This document shows, piece after piece, positions 39,444 to 48,692 of a stretch of DNA of 64,000 bases. A program made the translations under genes and the position numbers. This stretch comes from Luteibaculum oceani (GTDB taxonomy: Bacteria; Bacteroidota; Bacteroidia; Flavobacteriales_D; Luteibaculaceae). The stretch spans positions 117,793-181,792 of the forward strand of contig NZ_VORB01000007.1 of NCBI RefSeq assembly GCF_007995015.1, written 5' to 3'. The stretch's first letter is position 1, and every line of letters begins with the position of its first letter. The notes below the pieces were generated by a model. The model made no database searches and was not told the DNA's origin. It worked only from the letters and a program-made list of their open reading frames with translations.

Positions 39444-40261
39444 TTTTCTGGAGTAGCGATAATAACGGGTTTAGAGATTTCTTCTTTCCCATTTTGCTTT
39501 TCCTGCATTTTCAATTCTTTTTTCTTAAGCTTCTCCTTGTTCTTTAATTCTTTCGCAGATAAAGCAGTTCCGGTTGCGAAGGGTAATAATTTGTTTTCCG
39601 CCCAGTATAGCCTGTCGTTTAAATTTTCAACCTGTCCCTTTAACTTAAGCTCAATCGGGATGGAGAAGGCTGCAAACCCTTTACGGTGCATAATCTTGTT
39701 AAGTTTGGTAACAGACTGATTGTCCATTTTCACCAAAAGAGGTTGGTAAATCTCTGAATGTTCGAAAAAGAACATTTTTTTATCCCATTCCTTAGCGGCT
39801 TCCCCTTTTAAAGGTTGCTGCATATTTTTTACTTCTTGTAATAACGTAAATGCCGTATCAAAAACTACTTTGTGCGTAGCACGACAAAACAATTGGATAT
39901 CAGAGTCGAATGCAGGGCGCTGGGTTTTAAGCATGTAGCGAGATAACTCCTCGGTAGCTTCTGGCCAGTCTATTTCGTGTCCTTTATTTTCCAGATATTC
40001 AGCAACCCACTCATAAAAGTCTAGGCGCTCTTCCATTGTTCTATATTCCTTGTTACCTCCCGCATAGGAGAAGTTAAAAAGACAAGACTCTTTCCATTGC
40101 TTGGTATTGTTCTTACGGTCTTTTTCTAACCAATCTTTTCGGCTCAATTCCGTTTTCCCCGTTTGGGCACGATATTGGATAAGGTTCTCATACTCTTTTG
40201 CAAAAGAAGAGCTAACTAATCCCAGTGAAAATAATATGGCTAAAAGCGTTTTAAAGTGCAT
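39440..40261 (-). CDS. exported protein of unknown function
   Basis: A 273-residue protein with a signal peptide (MHFKTLLAILFSLGLVSSSF, cleavage near AKEYE) and a mostly helical, charged body. Three cysteines are present. The C-terminal part from residue ~235 is lysine/glutamate-rich (KELKNKEKLKKKELKMQEK), probably a coiled or disordered tail. I do not recognise a family. It diverges from the gene at 40345 with an 83-base gap. Confidence 0.7.
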   Translation of the reverse strand: MHFKTLLAILFSLGLVSSSFAKEYENLIQYRAQTGKTELSRKDWLEKDRKNNTKQWKESCLFNFSYAGGNKEYRTMEERLDFYEWVAEYLENKGHEIDWPEATEELSRYMLKTQRPAFDSDIQLFCRATHKVVFDTAFTLLQEVKNMQQPLKGEAAKEWDKKMFFFEHSEIYQPLLVKMDNQSVTKLNKIMHRKGFAAFSIPIELKLKGQVENLNDRLYWAENKLLPFATGTALSAKELKNKEKLKKKELKMQEKQNGKEEISKPVIIATPEN

Positions 40262-40344
40262 GTGTTTGCGTTTGAGCTGGTAAATATAAAAATACGCCTT
40301 AAGTGGTACTACAAACTAGAATTGTTAATAGTTATTTTTGTCGC

Positions 40345-40779
40345 ATGAAATATTTCTTGGTTCTCCTGCTTTCCTTTTTTAGTTACTTAAATATTGTTTC
40401 TGCCCAACAGCAAATAGACTGGAAAATCTTATCGGATGTTACTTTCGAGGAAAGATACTCAGATGAATTAGCCTCTTACATTATGATTCCCACTTTTGGT
40501 GAAAAGGTTAAGCAACTGGAGGGTAAGCTGGTTAAGATAAAGGGCTATGTTATTCCACTGGATGTTAAAATGAATCAGTACGTACTTTCAGCTAATCCAT
40601 TTGCATCCTGTTTTTTCTGCGGAAATGCAGGCCCCGAAACAGTTATGGATATAGTTTTTAAGGCACAAGAAAATCTTAGAACAGATCAATACATGGAAAT
40701 TGAGGGTGTTCTAGAGTTAAATAAAAATGATGTCTATAGGCTTAATTACATCCTCATGGAGGCCGTGATTAATAACTAA
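40345..40779 (+). CDS. exported DUF3299-like protein
   Basis: From the ATG at 40345 it encodes 144 residues beginning with a signal peptide (MKYFLVLLLSFFSYLNIVSA). A start at 40303 would place 14 extra residues before it. The middle has KIKGYVIPLD and then ANPFASCFFCGNAGPETVMD, an OB-like region with a CxxC pair, resembling DUF3299 proteins found beside ABC transporter or metal-related genes. Function is unknown; a metal- or redox-linked role is only a guess. It converges with hemB (4-base overlap). Confidence 0.7.
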   Translation: MKYFLVLLLSFFSYLNIVSAQQQIDWKILSDVTFEERYSDELASYIMIPTFGEKVKQLEGKLVKIKGYVIPLDVKMNQYVLSANPFASCFFCGNAGPETVMDIVFKAQENLRTDQYMEIEGVLELNKNDVYRLNYILMEAVINN

Positions 40780-41765
40780 AGATCGTGCTGTTTTCTCCAC
40801 CATTTAGCATAATCCAATGCTAGGTAGGAAATAATTATGTCTGCACCTGCACGGTGTAATCCATTTAGCGTTTCTGGCATAGCTGTATTAAAATCCAACC
40901 AGCCATTTTTACAAGCAGCTAGCAACATGGCACATTCTCCACTTACGTGGTATGCCACTATGGGAAGGATGGAATTCTGTTTCAGATCCGAAATAATATC
41001 CATGTAATGAAGGGCTGGTTTAACCATTAAGTAATCTGCACCTTCAACTTCATCAAGCTGCAATTCTCTTTGCGCTTCGATGCGGTTGGCTGGATCCATC
41101 TGATATGTTTTTTTGTCCCCTGCTTTTGGAGCTGAGTCCAGGGCGTCTCTGAAAGGACCGTAAAATGCACTAGCATATTTGGCACAATAGCTCATGATGC
41201 CAGTGTTTACAAACCCTTTTTCTTCAAGTGCATCCCTAATGGCCGCGATTCTTCCATCCATCATATCAGATGGGCCGAGAATATCGAATCCCGCCTCTGC
41301 TTGGGCAACGGCCATTTTAGATAAAACTTCTAAAGTTTGGTCATTTAAAATTTCACCATCGCGTACAATACCGTCGTGTCCATCGCTACTGTACGGATCC
41401 AATGCAACATCGGAGATAAATACGGCCTTTGGGAATTGATTTTTTAACGTTCGTATTGCCTTTAAGTAAAAGTTATCTGGATGATACGAATAGGTTCCCG
41501 TGCTATCTTTTAAAGCATCTTGGACCGCAGGAAATAGAATAAAACTGCTGATACCGTTTCTTAGAGCTTCCTCAATAAAGCTAGTTGCATTTTCTACACT
41601 GTAGCGAAATACTCCGGGTAGGCTCTTAATCTCAGTTTTTATTCCTGCTCCATCCTCTAGAAAAATTGGTAAGACAAGCTTATTTGGGTGTAAAAAGGTT
41701 TCACTTATTAAGGCTCTAACTCCTTGGCTTGCTCTATTTCTTCGTGGTCTGATATACTTATACAT
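40776..41765 (-). CDS. hemB: porphobilinogen synthase (delta-aminolevulinate dehydratase)
   Basis: About 329 residues from the ATG at 41765 ([13 protein letters not shown]); upstream codons to 41798 would lie inside yidD. The enzyme condenses two aminolevulinates in haem synthesis. Signatures are [42 protein letters not shown] with a Schiff-base lysine, and [13 protein letters not shown] with the second. The zinc-cysteine site is replaced: [14 protein letters not shown] has acids where zinc-type enzymes have Cys, indicating the magnesium-type enzyme. Confidence 0.94.
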   Translation of the reverse strand: MYKYIRPRRNRASQGVRALISETFLHPNKLVLPIFLEDGAGIKTEIKSLPGVFRYSVENATSFIEEALRNGISSFILFPAVQDALKDSTGTYSYHPDNFYLKAIRTLKNQFPKAVFISDVALDPYSSDGHDGIVRDGEILNDQTLEVLSKMAVAQAEAGFDILGPSDMMDGRIAAIRDALEEKGFVNTGIMSYCAKYASAFYGPFRDALDSAPKAGDKKTYQMDPANRIEAQRELQLDEVEGADYLMVKPALHYMDIISDLKQNSILPIVAYHVSGECAMLLAACKNGWLDFNTAMPETLNGLHRAGADIIISYLALDYAKWWRKQHDL

Positions 41766-41994
41766 TATCTTTCTTTTTAGGAACAGGATCGTACCCACTT
41801 TGCCCCCAAGGGTGACATTTTGATATGCGCTTTAATCCCAAAAACCAACCTTTTATTGGACCGTGCACTTCAATAGCCTCGATAGTATATTGGCTGCAAG
41901 TAGGCGTAAAACGGCAATTGGCCGGAAATAGCGGAGATATAATCCACTGATAAATTTTTACAGGTGTTTTAAATATGGATCTAATAATTCTCAC
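41758..41994 (-). CDS. yidD: membrane protein insertion efficiency factor YidD
   Basis: A 78-residue YidD family protein that aids membrane-protein insertion. The diagnostic [19 protein letters not shown] and [19 protein letters not shown] are both present. It ends 8 bases inside the hemB start region and starts at the last base of the upstream DUF192 gene stop (TAATG-type overlap), so it is tightly coupled to its neighbours. Confidence 0.95.
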   Translation of the reverse strand: MRIIRSIFKTPVKIYQWIISPLFPANCRFTPTCSQYTIEAIEVHGPIKGWFLGLKRISKCHPWGQSGYDPVPKKKDNV

Positions 41995-42530
41995 TAAAGC
42001 GCATTAAAAACCATTTTGTACCCAGGTTTAATTTGGTGCTTATCCCAAAAACCAGCTTTGGTTTCAAGTACGTATTTCGAGGGCTTTTCGGATGGCAAGC
42101 TTTTCATGGAATATGGTTCGGTGTACGTTTGAGCACTTCCAATTATACCTTTACTATCGGCAAATATCATATCCAAGGATAAGTAACAGTTCTTCATCCA
42201 GAAACTTTGTATCTGCTCGGTTGGCATTATGAACAACATGCCCTCTAGGTCGCCCATTTCCCTTCTAAACATCATTCCTCTTGCTATTTCATATTGATCC
42301 GTTGCAAGTTCAATATCAATGGATACCACAGTGTCATTTTCAGTGCTCAGAATGTGTAATTCACCTTCCTTAGTAAATTCAGTGGCTTTTTCGACCTGGG
42401 ATTTGGGCTTTTTAATCGAGCCTTTTCTAGAAGAAGTTGAATTGAATATTGAGGAAAAAACAAAGGCCAGAAGAGCTAGGATAAGTAAAACAATTACGGC
42501 GCCCTTTACACCTCTAATTTTGCTTAACAT
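41994..42530 (-). CDS. membrane-anchored DUF192 protein
   Basis: A 178-residue protein with an N-terminal hydrophobic helix ([18 protein letters not shown], residues ~12-29) and a DUF192 domain after residue ~70, seen in [33 protein letters not shown] and [21 protein letters not shown]192 proteins are small beta-barrel-like proteins of unknown function. The start overlaps the end of lgt by 17 bases, so both are probably translated from one transcript. Confidence 0.87.
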   Translation of the reverse strand: MLSKIRGVKGAVIVLLILALLAFVFSSIFNSTSSRKGSIKKPKSQVEKATEFTKEGELHILSTENDTVVSIDIELATDQYEIARGMMFRREMGDLEGMLFIMPTEQIQSFWMKNCYLSLDMIFADSKGIIGSAQTYTEPYSMKSLPSEKPSKYVLETKAGFWDKHQIKPGYKMVFNAL

Positions 42531-43317
42531 TTTCTGTGGTATTTAATGGTTTAGCTAATAGTATAAATGCAACCCCAGCCAGAACTAGAGGAATGCTTAA
42601 TAATTGCCCCATATTAAGAGGGAGCTCACTTTCGAATGCGACCTGGTTTTCCTTAAAAAATTCGATTACAAAACGTGCAAAGAATACCGCAGCTAGGAAT
42701 ACTCCAAATAATCTGCCGGCATAATTCCCCCAGTTTAATTTGTAGTACAAATGCCTAAGAAGTATGAAAATAAAGAGGTAACAAACGGCCTCATATAATT
42801 GTGCGGGATGTCTGGCAACACCATCGATTCGTTTAAAAATGAATCCGAAATCAGAACCTGTGGGTTTACCTATAATCTCCGAGTTCATTAGGTTACCTAG
42901 TCTTACAAATGTAGCTCCAATGGCCATGGTTACCACCACTCGGTCTAAAATATACAGGGGTGTTAGCTTGGTCACTTTTTTCGAAAAGTAAATAAGTGCT
43001 AGAATGTTTCCTATTGCTGCACCGTGGCTGGCCAAACCACCCTTCCATATCATAGGGATTTCAATAAGGTGGTTTTGATAGTATCCCCAATCGTAAAAAA
43101 ACACGTGCCCCAGTCTTGCCCCAAGAATGGTCCCAATCATAACATAGATAAGCGCTTTATCGGTCCACTCCTCGGGTTTATTTTCGTGTTTAAAGATTCG
43201 CTTTAAAACTTCATATCCCACTAAAAATGCAGAAGCAAAAAGTAAGCCGTACCATCTTATGGGTAGGGTATCTGGGAAAATCTCTGGATGTACGTTCCAG
43301 GTAATTGCACCTATCAT
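42514..43317 (-). CDS. lgt: prolipoprotein diacylglyceryl transferase
   Basis: A 267-residue integral membrane enzyme that adds diacylglycerol to the lipobox cysteine, the first step of lipoprotein maturation. Visible motifs are GLLFASAFLVGYEV, HGAAIGNILALIYF, RLGNLMNSEIIGKPT with the Arg/Asn/Glu signature, and RHPAQLYEAVCYL. Several hydrophobic segments agree. Its start shares one base with the stop of the upstream Fur gene (TAATG). Several predicted lipoproteins in this window would be substrates. Confidence 0.94.
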   Translation of the reverse strand: MIGAITWNVHPEIFPDTLPIRWYGLLFASAFLVGYEVLKRIFKHENKPEEWTDKALIYVMIGTILGARLGHVFFYDWGYYQNHLIEIPMIWKGGLASHGAAIGNILALIYFSKKVTKLTPLYILDRVVVTMAIGATFVRLGNLMNSEIIGKPTGSDFGFIFKRIDGVARHPAQLYEAVCYLFIFILLRHLYYKLNWGNYAGRLFGVFLAAVFFARFVIEFFKENQVAFESELPLNMGQLLSIPLVLAGVAFILLAKPLNTTENVKQN

Positions 43318-43802
43318 TAATCAGCTTTTTTTTCTTCGCAATTAGGGTTGTTACAAACACCGTAGAACTGCAGCGTATGATGTTTTATATCAAAGTCGTA
43401 AGCTTCTTCTACCATTTTTTTAATGTTCTGTATCCTAGGGTCACAGAACTCTAGAACCTTGTTACATTTTTGGCAGATTAGGTGGTCGTGTTGTTTAAAC
43501 CCGTAACATTTTTCGAATTGGGCCATATTCTGACCGAATTGATGTTTGGTAACCAATCCACACTCTACTAATAGATCTAAGGTGTTGTATACGGTTGCTC
43601 TACTTACACGATAATTTTTGTTTTTCATTATCACGTAAAGCTTTTCAACATCAAAGTGCCCCACTGCATTGTAGATCACTTCTAAAATGGCATAACGCTC
43701 TGGGGTTTTTCGAAGATTCTTTTGCTGCATGTAGGCAGTAAAGATCTCCCTTGCCTCTTCGTAAACTTTATTATTCGCTGATGCTGAATCTATATTTGGC
43801 AT
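43317..43802 (-). CDS. Fur-family metal/peroxide-responsive repressor
   Basis: From the ATG at 43802 (MPNIDSASANNK) the product is 161 residues. A longer frame to 43949 overlaps the preceding gene and is not supported. The winged-helix domain has RKTPERYAILEVIYNAVGHF and VSRATVYNTLDLLVECGLV. The dimerisation part holds two CxxC zinc motifs (CQKC and CNNPNC) and the HDHLIC segment. Fur, Zur and PerR types cannot be separated with certainty by eye. It lies between trhO and lgt. Confidence 0.9.
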   Translation of the reverse strand: MPNIDSASANNKVYEEAREIFTAYMQQKNLRKTPERYAILEVIYNAVGHFDVEKLYVIMKNKNYRVSRATVYNTLDLLVECGLVTKHQFGQNMAQFEKCYGFKQHDHLICQKCNKVLEFCDPRIQNIKKMVEEAYDFDIKHHTLQFYGVCNNPNCEEKKAD

Positions 43803-43854
43803 ATTACTATTGCTGGAGCAACCGAAATTAATGTTTATTAAAATTGCTTGGTAC

Positions 43855-44931
43855 TTATCCGTTTTTATCTTTTTTCCAAGCTTGGTAGGCTGGTATAAAG
43901 TTCGATTGCCTTCCCTTTTTAAATACCTGCATTCCGAAGTATTTACCACTTTTAAAAGCCTTTTGTTCTTCGGCGGGTAGTTGGATGAACTCCTGGCACT
44001 CCTCAGAACAACAACCGTTGTTTTTGGATTTGCACTCGTCGCATTGGATAAAAAGTAAGTGGCAAGCGTCGTTTACACAATTGCTATGCTTGGGCCAGGG
44101 CTTTCCACATTGGTGGCACTCGCTAATTACCTCGTCAGAAATTTGTTCCGCAAGTCTATCATCGAATACAAAATTGGCGCCTACAAACTTGTTTTCGAGG
44201 TTTTGATTTTTCACCTGTCTAGCGTATTCGATAATACCACCTTCCAGTTGATAAACGTTTTTGAATCCTTTGTGCTTGTAATAGGCTGATGCCTTTTCGC
44301 AACGTATTCCACCCGTACAATACATTACGATATTCTTGTCTTTCTGGTCCTCCAGTTCCTTTTCAACCACATTTAGCGCATCCCTAAAGGTGTCTACATC
44401 TGGGGTAATAGCGTTTTTAAAATGCCCAATTTCGCTTTCGTAGTGGTTTCGCATGTCTACCACTATGGTGTTTGGATCGTCGGTTAGCTCATTAAATTTT
44501 TGGGCGTTAACGTGAATTCCTTTTTTTGTTACATCAAAGGTTTCATCGTCTAGTCCATCGGCAACGATTTTGGCTCTTACTTTTATCTTGAGTTTCAGAA
44601 AGCTGTATGGATCGTGCTCAACGGCCAAATTCATTCTTAAGTTTCTTAAAAAATCTACCTCTTCGATTCTATCTATAAAGCCTTGGTAGTTTTCTTTTGG
44701 AACTGAAATTTGTGCATTGATACCTTCATGGGCAACGTATATTCGACCTAAAACGCCAACCTCGGAGAGCTTAATAAATAGGTAGTCTCTAAACAGCTCT
44801 GGGTTTTCAATTTTTGCGTATTGATAAAAGGAAAGGGTAAAGCGGTCTTCCTTTCTACTTTCCAGTTCCTTGCGGAGCGTTTCTTTATCGTAGAGATTAT
44901 AAAGAATCTCCTTGTTCTTTCTTCCTCTCAT
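43855..44931 (-). CDS. trhO: tRNA uridine(34) hydroxylase TrhO (rhodanese family)
   Basis: A 358-residue protein of the YceA/TrhO type, which hydroxylates uridine 34 of certain tRNAs. The N-terminal acylphosphatase-like part (residues ~1-150) precedes a rhodanese domain with VDMRNHYESEIGHFKNAI and the active-site cysteine in MYCTGGIRCEKASAYY. A C-terminal cysteine-rich segment (CHQCGKPWPKHSNC, then CDECKSKNNGCC) follows, a probable zinc site. It starts 2 bases after the M1 peptidase stop. Confidence 0.9.
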   Translation of the reverse strand: MRGRKNKEILYNLYDKETLRKELESRKEDRFTLSFYQYAKIENPELFRDYLFIKLSEVGVLGRIYVAHEGINAQISVPKENYQGFIDRIEEVDFLRNLRMNLAVEHDPYSFLKLKIKVRAKIVADGLDDETFDVTKKGIHVNAQKFNELTDDPNTIVVDMRNHYESEIGHFKNAITPDVDTFRDALNVVEKELEDQKDKNIVMYCTGGIRCEKASAYYKHKGFKNVYQLEGGIIEYARQVKNQNLENKFVGANFVFDDRLAEQISDEVISECHQCGKPWPKHSNCVNDACHLLFIQCDECKSKNNGCCSEECQEFIQLPAEEQKAFKSGKYFGMQVFKKGRQSNFIPAYQAWKKDKNG

Positions 44932-44933
44932 TT

Positions 44934-46775
44934 TTAGTTTCCTTTAAACGCAACACCTGGTTTTTTGGTGTAAATATTGTTGGACCTGTCCACATCAGCA
45001 GTACCCTGGAATGGATCGATCTCTATAATTTTAATGTCTTCTGGATTATGTTTAACCGTGAACTGGTATTCTGGATGTGTCCAAGGCCAAGGGTTCAGAC
45101 TTTGGTCTATGCTATTAAGGATTTGAGCTTCGGGGTGCATAAATTTTCTCTTCACTCCCTTACCGGAGAAAAGGTGGTAATTGCTAATATGATAGAATAA
45201 TTCCTTTCCTGAATTTAAGGTGATTTTCACATCGATGGGCATGGCCATTTCACCAACCTTTTCTAGTGTTATTAGAGATCCACCAGTTTGCTTTTCAACA
45301 TTCTTTACCCCATAATCGATGGTGTTGTTGGTATATACCCAAGACTCCAAATACCAGTCTAAATTAACTCCAGATTTTTTCTCCATTACGCGGATAAAAT
45401 CTTTATCCGTTGGGTGTTTAAATTTCCATTGGTTGTAATAGCTTCTCATGGCTGGGAAGAATACTTCATCACCCAACATGTAATTTAGTTGCCATAAAAA
45501 TATAGATCCTTTACTGTAGCTTGATACTCCATATGCAAAATTGGTATGGAAGAAATCGGCGTGCGTACTAAGCGGTTCTTGTTTTCCACTTTCTACTAAC
45601 CTAACATACCCGCCAATAGATCTTGTGTGTGGATTAAATGTTTTGCGCTCTAAAAGCTGGTCCATAACTATTCCCGAAGCGAATGTGGTAAAGCCTTCAT
45701 CCATCCATGGATATAAGCTTTCATTGGTGCCCAATATCATTTGATACCATGAATGAATTACTTCGTGAACGATTACTCCCAATAGACTATTCTTAGATCT
45801 CTCCCCAGTAATTAGGGTAGCTTGAGGATATTCCATTCCACCATCACCACCTTGTAAAATGCTGTATGATTTATAGGGGTATGGCCCAAAGGTGGAATTC
45901 ATAATCTTAAAAAGTTCTACAGTTTTATCCTGTACCCAAGTCCAGTTTTCTATTAGATCTTCCTCGTTTTCGTAGTAGAAATGAATTTTTAATCCATTGG
46001 GACCTTCTTTGGTGTCATGTATGTAATCGAAGTCTCCCGCCCAGGCAAAATCGTGAACATTTTCTGCTTCAAAGTGCCAGGTCGTTGTATTGTTCTTGTT
46101 TTCGGTTTTTGCTTTTAACGAACCGGTACCTCCAATCACTAGGTTTTTGTTAGCCGTTATGGAAACATCAAAATCTCCCCAAATTCCATAAAACTCTCTT
46201 CCTACATATGGGTTTGGATGCCAGCCGTGTTTGTCATATTCCGCTAGCTTTGGGTACCATTGGGTCATGCTATACGAAATTCCTTCTTTGTTATCTCTAC
46301 CACTCCTTCTAATTTGAACGGGAACCTGAGAAAGAAATTCCATTTTTAACTGAGCAGTTTTACCTGGTAAAATGGGTTTTGGAAGTAGTACCTGAAGTAT
46401 GGTTCCTAGGGTTTGGTATTTAGCCGGTTTACCATCAACAAAAAGACTAAGAACTTTTTGGAATCCAATCTCAGTTTCATCCAAATGAGCAATCCTATCG
46501 TTTACTCGTGGGTCTGGATCTTCTATGGTTCTGGATCGAACATCCATCATGCTTCCCGGCTGAAAGGCATTAAAGTATAGGTGATAAAAAACCTCGTTTA
46601 TGGTGTCAGGAGAATTATTGGTGTAGTCGATAACTTGCTCTCCGCTTAATTGGTGGTTTTTCTCGTTTAGCACAACATCCATATCGTATTTTACATGTTG
46701 CTGCCAATAACAAGTTTGCCCGCTAACCGCAAGGGATATAAGGCATACAAAAACAAGAGAAAGTAAATTTTTCAT
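44934..46775 (-). CDS. exported M1-family zinc metallopeptidase
   Basis: A 613-residue aminopeptidase-type protein with a signal peptide (MKNLLSLVFVCLISLAVSG). The beta-rich N-terminal domain is followed by the exopeptidase motif GGDGGMEYPQ and the zinc site HEVIH at residues 337-341, with the third ligand Glu360 eighteen residues on (WMDEGFTTF). Candidate -7 box TAATTTTG lies on the minus strand at 46797-46804, and a 6-bp hairpin (46776-46795) lies just before the start. It is the first gene after the glycosyltransferase. Confidence 0.91.
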   Translation of the reverse strand: MKNLLSLVFVCLISLAVSGQTCYWQQHVKYDMDVVLNEKNHQLSGEQVIDYTNNSPDTINEVFYHLYFNAFQPGSMMDVRSRTIEDPDPRVNDRIAHLDETEIGFQKVLSLFVDGKPAKYQTLGTILQVLLPKPILPGKTAQLKMEFLSQVPVQIRRSGRDNKEGISYSMTQWYPKLAEYDKHGWHPNPYVGREFYGIWGDFDVSITANKNLVIGGTGSLKAKTENKNNTTTWHFEAENVHDFAWAGDFDYIHDTKEGPNGLKIHFYYENEEDLIENWTWVQDKTVELFKIMNSTFGPYPYKSYSILQGGDGGMEYPQATLITGERSKNSLLGVIVHEVIHSWYQMILGTNESLYPWMDEGFTTFASGIVMDQLLERKTFNPHTRSIGGYVRLVESGKQEPLSTHADFFHTNFAYGVSSYSKGSIFLWQLNYMLGDEVFFPAMRSYYNQWKFKHPTDKDFIRVMEKKSGVNLDWYLESWVYTNNTIDYGVKNVEKQTGGSLITLEKVGEMAMPIDVKITLNSGKELFYHISNYHLFSGKGVKRKFMHPEAQILNSIDQSLNPWPWTHPEYQFTVKHNPEDIKIIEIDPFQGTADVDRSNNIYTKKPGVAFKGN

Positions 46776-46796
46776 AGACTCGGTTTATTGAGTCTG

Positions 46797-46804
46797 CAAA
46801 ATTA
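46797..46804 (-). promoter_or_regulatory. possible -7 box of the M1 peptidase gene
   Basis: On the minus strand this reads TAATTTTG, a full match to TAnnTTTG, about 22 bases upstream of the ATG. No TTG element at the usual distance was found. Confidence 0.4.
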
Positions 46805-46820
46805 CTGAAAATGAATGGTT

Positions 46821-47942
46821 TTAGAGGGATTCTGCAAGCCTAAGCGCTTTTCGTGCAAAGTTGTGCCAAGAGTAGTCTACTTTTTCTTTTAAAATGTTCT
46901 CTTGAAGTGGAAGTGTGTTGTTGGCATCGAAATGAGAAAGGATGGTTTCTGCAATTTCGTTTTCGTCTTTATTGCAGACGTATCCCGTTTTATTGTGTTT
47001 TACTATTTCTGACAATCCCCCAACATCGGTAACTAGTATTGGTTTCTCGAAATGAAGAGCGATTTGTGTTACTCCACTCTGACTCGCAGTGATGTAGGTT
47101 TGAGCAATTAAATCTGCCGCTCCAAAATAGATGTTGAGATCTTGGGTCGCCACATATTCGTTTCGAACAATTACATGGTCCTGGATATTAAGACTGTCAA
47201 TAAGATCACTATACTCCTTTTCATCATCGTAAAACTCACCAACTACAAGTAATTTTAATGCTGGATTATTTTTAACAGCAGTACTAAATGAGTGGAGTAG
47301 GAGATGAAGCCCTTTGTATTTCCTTACAATGCCAAAGAATAGGACATATTTGTTGCTGGGGTCTAGCTCCAATTTATTTAAGGCCTGATTGCGATTTAAA
47401 ATGTTTGGGAGGTTTAAGTTGATAGGATGAGGAATGTTGACCTTCTTTTTTTGAGTAAACTCTTCCAATTCTTTGTAAACCGTTGAAGACATGGTAATAA
47501 AACCATCGAAGGGCTTAACGAAGTAATTTGTGAGCATTACATCCCCAAATCTTCTTTCGTGGGGGATGATGTTATCGCAGAATGCCAATTTGGTCGTTTT
47601 TTTACCTAAAAACCGAGTAATGGTCGATAGGGAGGGGGCCATGTATGGCAACCAAAATCTCACAATAACCAAGTCAGGGGCTTCCTTTCTGAGTTTTAAC
47701 CCGGTTCTAATCCAGTTAAAAGGGTTAATGGAATTTATTTCCCTTCTTATTAAGAGATTTTTAGGAGCAGGATCTTCAGAATATTGGGTTTTACCGGGAA
47801 AGATAAAGTTTGGATACTGCACACTAAAGGTCCACAATTCCACTTGATGACCTAATTCTTGAAGCGAAATAGCAAAAGATTCATTGGTGTCTGCAATGCC
47901 ACCCCTGTATGGATAAGCGGGGCCAATAAGAACTATTTTCAT
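46821..47942 (-). CDS. glycosyltransferase, group 1 / GT4-like
   Basis: A 373-residue GT-B fold glycosyltransferase. The N-terminal half starts MKIVLIGPAYPYRGGIADTN. The C-terminal nucleotide-sugar domain has YVLFFGIVRKYKGLHLLLHS near residues 200-219 and a typical region with QSGVTQIALHFEKPILVTDV, with Glu/Gly positions of the EX7E-like motif. There is no signal peptide. The acceptor (lipopolysaccharide, exopolysaccharide or protein) is not evident. It directly follows the head-GIN lipoprotein gene with no gap. Confidence 0.88.
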   Translation of the reverse strand: MKIVLIGPAYPYRGGIADTNESFAISLQELGHQVELWTFSVQYPNFIFPGKTQYSEDPAPKNLLIRREINSINPFNWIRTGLKLRKEAPDLVIVRFWLPYMAPSLSTITRFLGKKTTKLAFCDNIIPHERRFGDVMLTNYFVKPFDGFITMSSTVYKELEEFTQKKKVNIPHPINLNLPNILNRNQALNKLELDPSNKYVLFFGIVRKYKGLHLLLHSFSTAVKNNPALKLLVVGEFYDDEKEYSDLIDSLNIQDHVIVRNEYVATQDLNIYFGAADLIAQTYITASQSGVTQIALHFEKPILVTDVGGLSEIVKHNKTGYVCNKDENEIAETILSHFDANNTLPLQENILKEKVDYSWHNFARKALRLAESL

Positions 47943-48662
47943 TTACTCCTTCCCATGGGTTACCGTTCCTGATCCTACATTTTTGCTGTGAATAGTTGCA
48001 GGATTACCAAAATAAGTGATATCTCCTGACCCGGTAATTGAAGTGTTCAGGTCTTCTTTTACTGTAATTTCTACATCACCAGAACCGTTTATTCCAATTT
48101 CGGATTTTAGAGTTATTAATTCTTTGGCCATTATATCACCAGAGCCATTGATTTTAATCTCTGCATTTTCTACCTGTCCTCCCATTTTCACATCTCCTGA
48201 ACCATTGATTTTTAGCTCAAGCGTTCGGGCAATTATGGGTAAGTTAATATCACCAGAACCATTGATTTTTAGTTCAAAATTATCGGTATTAACCGTGTCC
48301 GAAAAGGAGATGGTACCTCCGCCATTTATCTTTATTGCATTGAGATCAGTATAATAAATGGTTACCATGGGAGGAGTGTCGTAATCAATACAACTTCTAA
48401 AATTCACCTTTAGGAAATCAGACTCTTCCTTTAATTCTAATTCTTTAAATAAGTTTTCGTACGTCTCCACAACCACTTTTACCTCGTTCGATTTTACAAA
48501 GTGTATATCTCCAGATATAGAGGTGGAAAAATTAGAAGCTGAAAAACCAACAAATTCCTCCTGAATAATTATACCCTCCCCATCAACACAATTGAAAATA
48601 TTTAAGCAGGAACTTAAGGTGGTTCCTAAAAGGAGAATAGGAATAATAAAAAAGCGGGTCAT
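47943..48662 (-). CDS. head-GIN (DUF2807) lipoprotein
   Basis: A 239-residue protein with a lipoprotein signal (MTRFFIIPILLLGTTLSSC, lipobox SSC) and a right-handed beta-helix-like region of six or seven turns carrying the recurring NGSGDI motif. These are residues ~110-225 with INGGGTI, INGSGDINL, INGSGDVKM, INGSGDIMA, INGSGDVEI, ITGSGDITY. Such head-GIN proteins of Bacteroidota are exported; their function is unknown. The repeats are also visible at the DNA level. It lies between the ABC-F and glycosyltransferase genes. Confidence 0.88.
   Translation of the reverse strand: MTRFFIIPILLLGTTLSSCLNIFNCVDGEGIIIQEEFVGFSASNFSTSISGDIHFVKSNEVKVVVETYENLFKELELKEESDFLKVNFRSCIDYDTPPMVTIYYTDLNAIKINGGGTISFSDTVNTDNFELKINGSGDINLPIIARTLELKINGSGDVKMGGQVENAEIKINGSGDIMAKELITLKSEIGINGSGDVEITVKEDLNTSITGSGDITYFGNPATIHSKNVGSGTVTHGKE
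48016..48270. repeat. DNA-level repeats inside the head-GIN gene
   Basis: Several copies of a ~25-base unit of the form TC(A/T)CC(A/T)GA(A/G)CC(A/G)TT(G/T)AT recur about every 60 bases. They encode the NGSGDI turns on the minus strand and are conserved at nucleotide level, so the copy number could change by recombination. Confidence 0.6.
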
Positions 48663-48692
48663 AATATTGGATTTTTCGCAAGGTACTATGTT

